Positions 15,701-27,700 of a stretch of 64,000 nucleotides of DNA are shown here, piece by piece; position 1 is the stretch's first letter; every line of letters starts with the position of its first letter. The notes under the pieces are model-generated. The model saw nothing but the letters and a program-made list of their open reading frames with translations. It did no database searches and was not told the origin of the DNA. A program made the translations under genes and the position numbers. The stretch comes from Siphonodentalium dalli (Eukaryota; Mollusca; Scaphopoda; Gadilida; Siphonodentaliidae): assembly GCA_032622095.1 (NCBI GenBank), contig CP136065.1, forward strand, positions 154,077,577 through 154,141,576, given 5' to 3'.

Positions 15701-18700
15701 CGAAACGACCTGCAGTGTCCATAATGGACAACAAAAACACGAGAGGGAGGCTCATTCCGGTGATGGCTCAATCAAGGTATAAATACCTCCCCATGGGCAT
15801 TTAAGCTACGGCCAACTGCTTGAGCAAAAGGCTAATAAACTGAGTTCCAATTCGGAGTCCAGTGTCGAAATGAAGAATCCCATGGCCAAAACGGGTTTGG
15901 ATAACCGGAAGGAGGTGGAGCCATCGGACCGGGGTGAGCCCCCCCCCAAATGCAGGTGGTCCCGACCAAGCTGAATGTCCTGTCCAAGCAGGACGATGGG
16001 TAGAAGAGGACGATGTGTAGAGGCCATCGCATCCGAACCCCAAGACGGCTGAGAGGCAGGCAAGGCTGTGTCGTATAGATCGTGACCAGGGGGACTGGAC
16101 TCTCTACCGCTATGTACGTAAGGGTAGGGCCACTGCCCTGCGCCTAAATTGCCATAGGCCTCCCAGCCGGTGTCATTACGTTCGCACGCGATTTTGGCAA
16201 CTTCAGCACACAGAACCGCTGGTGCCGGTGTGGGGAAAAATGTCCTGGGGGTCCCAAATACCCCGGCATCACCACCGGTCACCTTCCCACTAATTGATTG
16301 TACCGCAAAGGCGTTCTACAATTGGGGACCGTGAACTGTTCCTGCCAGAGAAGAGATCATGACTGAGCAATACGAACAGGGAAGGATCCAGAGATTGTGC
16401 AAATAGAGGCTCCATATCATTCTTACTTGCCTGTTTTGACATTGATAAACCAAGATGTAATCAACTTTAAGTTCAAACGTGACCAACACATCTGGATCAT
16501 ATGTTGTTCATACAGTATGATAGATAGCGTCAGTAGCGATGGAATTATTGCTAAATAAATTTCCACGCGTTAAAACGTCACAAATAATATTAATAATTCC
16601 CACGAAATTAGGATACTTCGGGTAGCGAAGCCCGTGGCATTGTGCAATCTGACAAATTCTATCATACCTTATAGGTGCTATAATAATTCCACAGATGTAT
16701 GTCTCACAATAATCAATGCGCGTCGTAAGGCCTTGAAATGACGAAATGGTGATTTTCATAGTCAAAATCGCCGCGCACCGCCTGATCGAAAACACGGAAC
16801 AAATGTACGTCGGAAGCGATACGGTCCGTGAATTCGAAACGATAATTATAAAAACGAACGCGTAGGCGACCAGTAATTATTGTATCGATAAATTGAATTT
16901 GTTGTCTAGTTGTTAAGCAACAAATTCGGAAAAATACTCCCTTAGACTTCCGTTCGGTTCCGTAGCAGAAAATAAACTGAGAAATTCAATCTGTACAGTG
17001 AGTTATATTAGGACTGCGCATGCGTGACTGATCCAGGCAAGCCGATAAGCGTTCGTAGGCGACCAAAAAGTTAACCCATTTCCTACTATGGTTTACAAAA
17101 GCAGGACATATATCCATATAGTTCAGTGTGAAGGCTTCCTTTGGCGGAAAAATTGACGGAAACACTGCTGCGATCTTGACGAAAACAAACACTGCGAAAA
17201 CAAGTCGAAACAAAACAGTGAACATTTGAGCAAAACTCCGAAAGACAGTGAAACTGACGAAAAATTTAAGAAAATGTACAACATTACGGCATGCGATAAT
17301 GACGAAAAAACTCCGATAATGTTGAAAAAACAACGATAATGACGCCACATTTTCCGCACTTTTATCGCATTTTTTTTGCATATGCGAAAGAGGTTTTGAC
17401 ATGCTCCCTTTAATACCAACTGAGCCATGAAGCCCCAATGTCTATTTTTAATTACATGAGTCAATATAATTTAATATTACTCACTGTTGCATCAGGTTTA
17501 TTTTCGGGAGCTGCTGGTTTAGACCATTTCTTCTTTGGCGACATGCGATCTGCAATGTCCTGTCGTATGTTCTCATCAATGTCCAGTTTTCCGATTTCAA
17601 CTTCTTTTTTGTTTTCCCTCTCAACAGGCGGTGGCCAGACGACACGCCCAACTCTAACAGTTTTCGCCCGTCCCTGTTCATCATCAAACGTGAATGTCCC
17701 AGAATCTTCATTTACATAATCATAAGACATTGGAGGAGGGGGAGGTGGAGAGTGCGAGTTGACAACTTGTCTCACTTCAGCAAATGATTTTGGTGGCGGA
17801 ATAGGCGGAGCCAATTTTGTTGATCTTGGTGGGGATGCTGGGAACACATCATTATTATGCGAACTGCTTTCAGCTATTCCATTAGTCTGTGGTTGAGAGT
17901 TAATATTAAGATGAAGCCTTGCTGGATTTGCCGTATTTTGGGGACCAGCGTGTGACGTTACTCTGAACACTTTTTTCCCTGTCTCATTAGTCGACTGTAT
18001 TGATGATGCTATCCCCTGATTGGCTATGTTGCTATTTAGCAGCTGCTGTTGAGCGGCTGCCAGCTGACCCGGGCTAACGCCGGCATTGAAGCTTGATGAG
18101 GGACTTGTTTGCTGATTTTGAAGTTGTAACAGCTGTTGACGCAGAACTTCTTGCTGTATTGATTGTTGGAGAAGCTGATTTTCGAGCTGTTGTTGTTGTA
18201 TAGCAGATGACAGAGCTGTTTGATTGGTTCGTTGTCGCTGTTGCTGATGCTGCTGTTGTGCAGCTGCAGCCGCCACATGCTGTTGCTATAAATAAAAGAT
18301 AAATCAACTGTATATAAAATCCTCAAAATCCCATCAAATAATTTTGAAAACAACCTTAATCTTAATATAGACCATTTGTTGAGCCTATTATCTTAACATG
18401 TCCTACCAATTAATAGGAATCATTCTGCACTTGTATTATTTGATCTGTTTGTGATCTGCTTATATTTCCTGAGCATCCCTCCAGATGAATAATAGACCAT
18501 TCCAGCATATACTTTTAACCCTTTCATGATGTGATCAGCACTGGTGCAGCAAGACCCTGTGCCAGTGCATTCTGTCAAGGCTGCCTATGGGAGACTCGCA
18601 TATATAAAGAGAATGCATTGGCACAGGGTTTTCTCAAAATTTCAGGAAGCTCCATTCATGGAAGGGAGAATCCAAAGATATATGATAAATGGTCATGTCC

Positions 18701-21700
18701 TGTTTGAAGCTTCATCTAATATCTCACGGCACAACTGTTTCGACGATTCAGTGACCAATTTCACGATTCAGCGACCGTATTATACATATTTTATGAACAA
18801 ATTCGATAAAGGTTTTTTTTACTGAATTGGGATGATAAAAGAGTGGGCTTCTTCTAGTGTTCATTGTATAGCGTAGACTTTGCAAGTCCATCAGGTTTAC
18901 TCACGGAATACCGACGGTGATGAGAACTATACATAAAATGAGTCACAAATCGGGACCATCAGATCAAACTGCAAACTACATTTATCTCCATTGTAATTCG
19001 ATCCACTAAACAAAATTGAAAGAAACTCAACGAAATGCACATTTTATCGGCATTATATGCCATGACCGGTTGTAATGGCGCATTACATGCCATGAGAGGT
19101 TGCAATGGCGTGGTGCACCATTCAATATTTGTTACCGATCAGCGGCCGATGCTGGTAAATAGAAAAATTGAGGTTGGAAACCCTCGACCAATCGTAATGC
19201 GTGTTCCAGAGACAAATATTCCACTTGAATTACAATACTGTATTCATGTACACCCATCAGTAAGTCTGGGGGGCCATGAATTTTTTGACACAAAAACATG
19301 GGACTGGGCTTATCTGCGAGGACCCCCACATGCAAACTCTCAGGTTTGCATTGATATAGCTAATCTAATGTTGGATTTTATATGAATCTTGATGTAAATT
19401 ATTTTGTTTTAATGAAAATAATTTGTTTTGTGTTTTATTATGTTAGATAAATATTCAGAATATATATATAAAAGAGTAGGATCTGTCTGTCTGTCCATTC
19501 GGATTTTTCTCCCGGACCCCTACACCGATTTCAACCAAATTTGGTGTGGTGACTTGGGGTACCCTGGTTGAGGTTATAACTATGTTAGTTTTTCAAAATT
19601 TTGATTTAAAAATATTTAATTAAATAAATAACAAAAAATCAAACACACTCACTATATATGGGCCTATTTCAGCACCAGATGTATGCTCTCAGATGTATGC
19701 TCTTTATAGATGTTATTCCCTGCGGCATCCAACAGAATAACGGGTATAAGTCCACTATATCAGAACCAAATAAGTCCAATATGAACCAATGTCAATATTT
19801 AGGTCCAATATGAACTTATTTGCCGGATGATATATTGAAGTAGCATAATAATATGATCAATACATATAAAAGAGTAAGATATGTCTGTCATGTTGACGAA
19901 GCGCAGCTGGGGCCAAAGGCCCTTAATGCACAAAGAGGCCACAGGCCCCTCTGATGCTGAATAAAGGGAGCCTGTTACAGCTTGTCTTATATATTATAAT
20001 ACATCATTTTGTGAAATACAATGGGGCAGGTAGTTTTAAAGATTTTGCAAAGCAAATTAGCTGGAGTTATGCTATTTTTGTGCATGAATTTTTGTCATCT
20101 TCATTTAGAGTTAACCGGACATCCATGTATTCTCGCCCTCTAAGTTAAGGCTGGGCTTATCTACAAGGACCACCCCATGATTTTTTTGGGAGCAAAAACA
20201 TAGACTGGGCTTATCCTTAGGGAGGGATGGTCTTTCTGATGGGTGTATACAGTTGTATATAACATTACTTTTTAACACGTTCGCTGCCACTACGAGTTAA
20301 CGGTTCCGTGGGGACTGCTACTACGAGTTAACCCGTAGTAATGTTCATACCACATAAATAATAACACAATCCGCAAGCAATGTTGGTGTATGTGCCAATA
20401 CATGCCCAACGATCCCATTGATCGATTTTATATGTATAATTACGATGGCTGGAGATACAACGATTCACACAGCGTGAACAGGGGGTGGGGTCCAGATAGC
20501 AATCTTGGTAGGATACTCCAATTCACCAGGACCTCTTCTGTACGTCCCTGAACCATGAGGCACATGTGCAACTAGACCATTCCCGGACACATTGTGTCGA
20601 TCAAATCCGGGTCAAATGAAAGATAAAACGTGTTATAAAGCTCCTACGAGATAACTCGTAGTCGGCACCTGGGATGAAACTCACCAGTGGTCATCGCTGG
20701 TGCCAGCTACGAGTTATCTCGTAGGTAAATACATATTATGTTTTTGACGTCTTATTCGACGTAGTCTGTACCAATTATCATATACAAATTCATTTACCAT
20801 GTCTTACATACGATATGCTTGTGCATGTATAGCACTCTTCGTCATCTAAGACACTGACAACGTAATTGTAGTTACCTACGAGATAACTCGTAGCTGGCAA
20901 CAGGAATGAAACGTTAATAAATTCCGTCACAGGTACCGACTACGAGTTATCTCGTAGTAGTCTTATAACATGTTTCAGCATCATATGACCCGATATTGGT
21001 CGAACCATTACTCATACATACGTAAAATATCATCTACTATCGACAAAACATCAAATCCCATGGTGGCATATGGGATGGAATTACCCATTGGTTTTCGGCA
21101 GTGAACGTGTTAACAATACATACTGCTTGTAGCATCGCCTGCTGTTGTGCTTGCTGTTGCGCCGACACTTGTTGCTGCAGGAGTTGTTGCTGAGCAGCAT
21201 TCTGAGCCAAAAGCTGCTGAGTTAGATCGGGTGACATCAGAGGAACACCGAGGCCTGAAATGATGATAATTGGACATTTAACACGTTATTTACTAAATGG
21301 ATTCTCCTATCAAGTTAAACAATTATATATTGGAATGGCCTATTATTCATTTGGAGGGATGTTCAGGAAATAGAAGCAGATGACAGATAGACTAGCAGAT
21401 GATACAATTGCAGAAGGATTCCCTTTCATTGTCGAGAAATGTTCAGATAATAAGTTGAACAAACAGCCTGTTCTTGAACTTGTTATAATATCTGAACATT
21501 TCCTGAAGTACCTGCTTGTCAACAAGTATTCAGAAAAGAAAGCCTGAACCCTGTGATAACTGATAGCTACAGTATTGTCCTAAATAATCGACCCCTAAAC
21601 TACAGCAGAATTATGCGCAATTTTTCAGGATTTCAGGATTTAGTCGGAAGAGCTTGCCGATGAATGGCAACAAGCCATATTTCCGACTAAATCCTGAAAC

Positions 21701-24700
21701 ATTTCCCATAATTCTGCTGTGGTTAAAGGGTCATATATTTCGGGCATTAGTGATAACTTCATTTCATTGATTCATTGGCAAGGATGCATAGCTAATAATC
21801 TATTTTATTATATGCTTGCCTATAAAATAACGGAAAATTACCGAAACGTAAATCATTGTATGTATCTCTTAGAAGCTACAGTGAAATCGCGTTTTGTTAT
21901 TTCATTGTAGCTTTTTGTTATTTCACTGTAGCTTGACGTCATCACTTGAAAGCGGTTTGCTTCCAATCAGCTGATCGTGGTTAGAAATTTGGGTCAACCA
22001 TGTGTTGCTTTCCATGTATTTTTTAAATTTTTGTGCTATTAAAAATGAAAATGCTGCATAATATACCGGTAGCAACTTTAAGCATTAATAAGGCGCATAT
22101 AATAAAAAGAATACCTACAGTTTTGTGTTTGAATACCAAATATCTGGGAAGAAATTTAATTTTCAATTGCGGCTGCAAGACACAAATGAGATATTTTGGT
22201 ATTTAAAATTTTAATTGAGAAAACAAATCTTTTTTTCATATAACAGCTCGCTGTCATTTACTGACAATTATGAGCCGATCCAGGTGCTACCATGGCTGAG
22301 TAACTTTTAACCCTGTGGTAACTACAGTAGCGTTCTTTAACGTGCACACACCGAGGCGTGTACACGGGTCAGCCATTAATGTCCGCACCTGATCGGACAA
22401 CGTACTGCACCCACAACAATATACCTGGACAAATGTTGTTATGGGGGAAGTCGGCATTTTGCATTCAGACCTTTATTCAGTGATCTCGAATGAGACTTTT
22501 CATCTGACACTTAACATCTGAACAGAGTTCTAATTTTTGTCAGAATACCATGACCAGGTTGTGATCCTGACAAATATCTATCAAAGAAGCCCCCCCGAAT
22601 GTTTTTATATCACGCGAAACCTCTATTATATCATTAAAAAACCATTACATATTTCCTTATATAACATAGTGTATATGTCAATAGTGATGAATAAATGCGT
22701 GCTTCGCAGGATACAAAAAAATTAGGGCGAGGATTAATACTATTTCGAAAAACCGTGCATGAGACCAATACCAGATATCGCAAAATGATTGCTTTGTTCA
22801 TTAAAGTTAAATTCTTGTCCAACTTAGTTGCGCTTATGAAAACAGGCACAAAGAGAAAGAGGCAAATTGGGGGACTATATTTTTCGTTGCCAGCCAGAGA
22901 GTGCAACACTGTCGATTATGGTTGTGAAGAGTCTCAGTCAAATGCGTGCATGTATGCATTTTGCATGCATTTTTTAGTTTCTTTAAAAAAAAATTATTTG
23001 TTAAAAAGGCATAAAGCTCTAGTTTAATTCATGTGATATAAAAGATCTTCAACTCGTTATGATCACATTACTCGTTGGAGATCCTTTATATCCTTCCATT
23101 GATTCTGGTCTATTAGTAATCCTAGTCCAAATTATATAAAAGGACCGATAATTAACACCCGAGTTACAAGGTGATATGTTTGGATGGACGCACAGAATCC
23201 TTGACAATATGCCTGAACCTCCTTCGGGGTTGTGGGTGTAATAACATTAGTGAAGCTTACCTGGTGTTATTGGTGATGTCAGGTTGGCTGCACCAGGGAA
23301 GAACGGGTTGGTTGCAGACATGGGTGTCTGAAATAAATATCATTCAATATTATATGTACATGACTCACTCAAATGAGGTCAGGAAATATTATGATTTTTA
23401 AACATGTTATTTTGTTCATTTCCGATTTTAAAGCATTTGAATTTCCAGGGATATCTGGTTACACCTCGATTGAACATGTTCAGGCATTTTCTCATGAAAA
23501 TATAAACAACGTTTCAGGCCACGCAAAGTCTGGCCCATGTGAATGTTCCCAAGAACCCGGCTCACGCAACCTTTTTATTCGTTTTTAATATATGTCAGGG
23601 AAAAGTCATAATCAATATGACATGACCAGTTTCCCAGTTCAGATTTCTAATTCATCACTGTAATTGGTAACTATGTTCAAACAAGCATTAAAATATGAAG
23701 AACCGAGACTGCGCACTCAGTCAGAAATGTATCAGTGATAATTGGGTGATTTTGGATGAAATAAATCATACAGAATCTATAAACAAAGTTCTTACGGACA
23801 TCTGTTTGGGAAATAGTGGCCACTTCAAATTAGGCTCAAAGCTAGCCATTACGGAGGTGATATACTTCCTTGGTGCATGCCAACAAATATCTAAAATTGT
23901 GAGCTCATACTTTACAAAATATTTTGGCCCGAAAACGGGAAGTTGACTTTGCATGACCTTATCAAAGCAATCTTTTGGAGATGCTATTTTTAGAATTGTG
24001 TCAAAGACTCAATCTTTCTCACCTGTTGTGTCTGAATGCCAGGTACTCCTTTACCCCCTCCTTTGATTTTTATATCGATGTCCTGACCATCATTAATGGC
24101 ATCCTGATGAGGTTCTAAAACTTCATTGAACACGCCTTCTACCCAATCTGACCAATTAGAATTCCTATCTGACAAGTTATCTTCTGACACTCTATCCAGT
24201 TGGGTGTCCCGTCGATTTTGTTGAATCTTTGCCGCAGCATGTCCTCCTTTTGACTTCAGTCCAGATTTCAAGTAACGATTATTCAACTTTGTGCTCTTTG
24301 ATAAATCATCATTTTCTCCACGGGGCGTCACATCGCCGTTCGTAACATTTGATCCACCATTCATGTATCGAGCATTCATCTTAGTTCTTGCGAGATCAAC
24401 ATCCTTTCTATTGTCGATCACTGTAGTTACTATGGTAACATCATTAGTGGCTGTATTGCCGTTAGTAATAATCGGACCGTTTGAGGCTATTTGACCTTTT
24501 CTTTGCTGGTATCTGGCATTGAGTTTATTTTTAGACAGACCGTCAACAAGGATCTCTGTCGGCCTCTGGTTCATTTTGCTCGTCATGGAAAACTGAAGAT
24601 CTTCGGCTCTCGTAGGTATTCCTGTTTGATCGTAATGCACATTAGCTGTAGTTGTGTCAACTGTCAGCGGCTCTGGCAGAGAGCCAACCATAACCATGGA

Positions 24701-27700
24701 TCGGTCTCTATCTGGGTGATGTGGCCTGAAGAATAAAGAAATGGTTAATTGCTTATTGAAGGAGACCATTCCTACAAATGAATAAATGGGAATCAATTGA
24801 CCACTGATGGGCCAGTTATCAATTATCAACAGGGATAAAAATACTTTTAAATTTGATGCTTACAAATATAATACAAATACATTTTCCAGTTCATGTTTTT
24901 GATTACAAATGCATTTTTTCTAAAAGTATTCAAATAATTTTTTGATTACATCTCATTACTTTGAGATGAAATGACGAAGAAATTAAAATTTTATTTTATC
25001 ATAATGTGCTATATAGCCAAAATATAGGCAATCTTGAAATTAAACTAACATATGGATCAGATGTAACCAAAACAGATCACAGTCTCTGTTAGGTGTTTAA
25101 TATAAGTTGTAAATATTCAGCACGATTTTATCATTTCGTTCTGGTATCATTTAGTTGGATATAGGACAATGGTATTCTCAACATGTCCTGCCACACTAAG
25201 CAACCTCAGATTTAACTGATGTTTCTGCAATATAGAGATGACTTTTAGAAAACTTAGTGTAATTTAAAGTATGTGTCCTGTTCCCTATCATCTCTCTAGA
25301 TCCAGCTGGCAACTGATTAACCCTTTCATGACGGGAGCTGTGCTGGTGCAGCATTCAAGATCCTGTGCCAGTGCATTCTATTATATATGCGAGTCTCCCA
25401 TTGGGAGCCTCATATATATATAAGAAAATGCAATGGATTACATACAAGGTCAAGGTAAATATCGTTAGGGCAATGTATTCTCTTATATATGGGAGGCTCC
25501 CTATGGGAGACTCACATATATAAAAGAGAATACATTGGCACAGGAAGTGCCAGTCATCGAAGGGTTAACTGCATATTAATTCCAAAAATGTATAATAATA
25601 GATAATTTATCAAAGGGTTTACTCAATTTTACAAGGATACAACATATTTTTGACTATCAACAGAAAGAGATGAAGATGAGATGAAAATGAAGCTCTTTGA
25701 ATGTCTGAAACATACCCCTGACTGTAAGCAAGAGCTTTCTTAGCTGGTTCATTGGTTCTATCAGAAGATACAATGAAGTATGATTTCCCATGAGGGAAAT
25801 CTGGGGCAATCTCCATCTCACTGATCAGGTCAAGGACGTAGTCATATCCCATCAGTTCGTAATGCTCCGGCTCCTCTTGTAGCTCTACTGTCCATCCAGA
25901 GTTGTTCTCATGGACACCTCTGCAGACAAATTTGTTTAAAGCGTTATGAATTTTATACCGAGAAATGAGAATAAAAGTGACATCATTTTCCAAAGTATGA
26001 ACATAAGAATACAATGAATGAAAACAATAATGCCCATTTGTGCAGATTTATGATTAGGCTTTTGTGTTAATTAGGCCTTCTTCAGTGTAACATCACAGAA
26101 CACCATTACAGTAATGGATTTAGTCGGAAATATGGCTTGTTGCAATTCATCGGAAATCTCTCATTACTGTTTAGGGGCAGGGTTCGCGCTGCAGCTTGCC
26201 AACTTTGCCAATGGCAAAAAATATTTTCCTTTGACAAAAAATATTTTCATTTGGCAAAAATTTTAGGTTTTAGTTATGGGATGTGAACTATCTAGTCATA
26301 AAACATCATCGAATGTGGGTTATTTGTTACATGTGCCGAATTATAGACAATACAATTGGAAACAAAAACAAGAAATCTATCAATTTACAGGTAGCACAGT
26401 CAGCAGTGTTATGTCGACAATTAATTTCCCAATTATATGCGCAATTAAATTTGGTAAATATTTTTTTAATTTGGCAAAAAATAATTTTATTTGGGAAAAA
26501 TAATTTGTCCAGCGCCAACCCTGTTTAGGGGTTGATTATTTAGGACATTACTGTAAGTGTGGTGTGTGATGTTACACTGAAGAAGGCTATGCACCAATGG
26601 ATATTACTTTAATCATTATTTGAAAAGAAAATTTGGAACTTTTTTGTGCAGACAATGATAAGTAATGTGTCAAATGTTTTGTTGGTCAGCTATTTCAAAA
26701 ATAGATAAAATTCTCAAACAGTCGTGAAATTTGGATGATTTGAATGTTTATATGTTTGAAAATTTATATGACATTTTTTTTACCCAAAAGCAATAGCAAA
26801 TAGCAAATAGCAATCATATTTCTCACCTGAGATTCAGTAAATGTGAAGCAAACAGTTCTCCTGAGGTCCACGATTCAACATGTCCATAGAATAATTTACC
26901 TGTGAAGAACAAGTATACAAGACATTGACACAGGGGGTTAGAATCACTCAAATCACCCTCTGCGGACCTCATTCTGCTTCGGTCTCATCTTCTGAGAATT
27001 ATCTATAGTCTCAAATTAACACTGTTTTTAGTTACTTTTTCCCTTCTGGGAAGTTTCTATATCCCCTAATTTGCAAACGATAAAATGCATAACCGAGGTT
27101 ACTAATGCATAAACAAACTTTAAAAAACTGGGGAACTTCAATCTGATCCTAGGTCTCCCATAGCAGTTGAGGACTAAGCAGAATGAGGTTCCCAGAGGGT
27201 GAGTTTTGTGATGCTTAGCCATGAGTGCCGGATAATGTCACTAAATTCGCCCACTGGGATCCTCAATTTGTAAATGACTGATACACTATTTCCAGACTTG
27301 TTATTATCAATTATAAACCCCTCGGCCAATGCAATTGCTACAAACCATGAACAATATTTCTTGTATGCATCTGTATTGCATTGGGACCAAAGTAGGCTCA
27401 ATCTAAAATTCAACGTAGAAATTGGCATTGATTGGAGTATTAAGATTAACATTGGAGCAGTAAGGAAGGTGTGAAATTCTAACAATACCTGAAGATAACG
27501 ATCGCATTGGTCTGTATTTCTCGTACACACATCCAAGCAGGTTATAAACTAATATACATAATAGATACAATGATAGAAACCCAAACACTTTACACAATAC
27601 GAGATTTATATTTATCACATAATTACCCCTAAATGCGGCCTCATATTTTTAGTATGACACACGTGTTCTCGGCATGCACAGTGACGTAAGAGCTGAGCGC

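Larger units (their letters stand above)
10933..17411. mobile_element. Composite insert with GGGAGCAYGTCAAAACCTC ends
   Basis: Left end (about 10936) reads GGGAGCACGTCAAAACCTCG and TTCGCATATGCGAAAA; the right end near 17400 is its inverse (GGTTTTGACATGCTCCC, CATATGCGAAAGAGG). Next to each end are arrays of CGAAAA/CGATAA motifs spaced about 10-12 bases (10955-11130 and 17160-17350). The interior holds two related nested elements (13091-13424 and 13429-17152). Whether all 6.5 kb moved together is inference; no transposase and no clear target duplication are visible. Confidence 0.5.

Noticed and set aside
15806-16282. 158-residue minus-strand frame
   Set aside because: Lies in the GC-richer interior of element B, where long frames arise by chance; three overlapping frames compete and none shows a known domain.
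19035-19385. 116-residue plus-strand frame
   Set aside because: No recognisable domain, starts in a small internal duplication (CATGACCGGTTG / CATGAGAGGTTG) and lies inside a repeat-laden intron.
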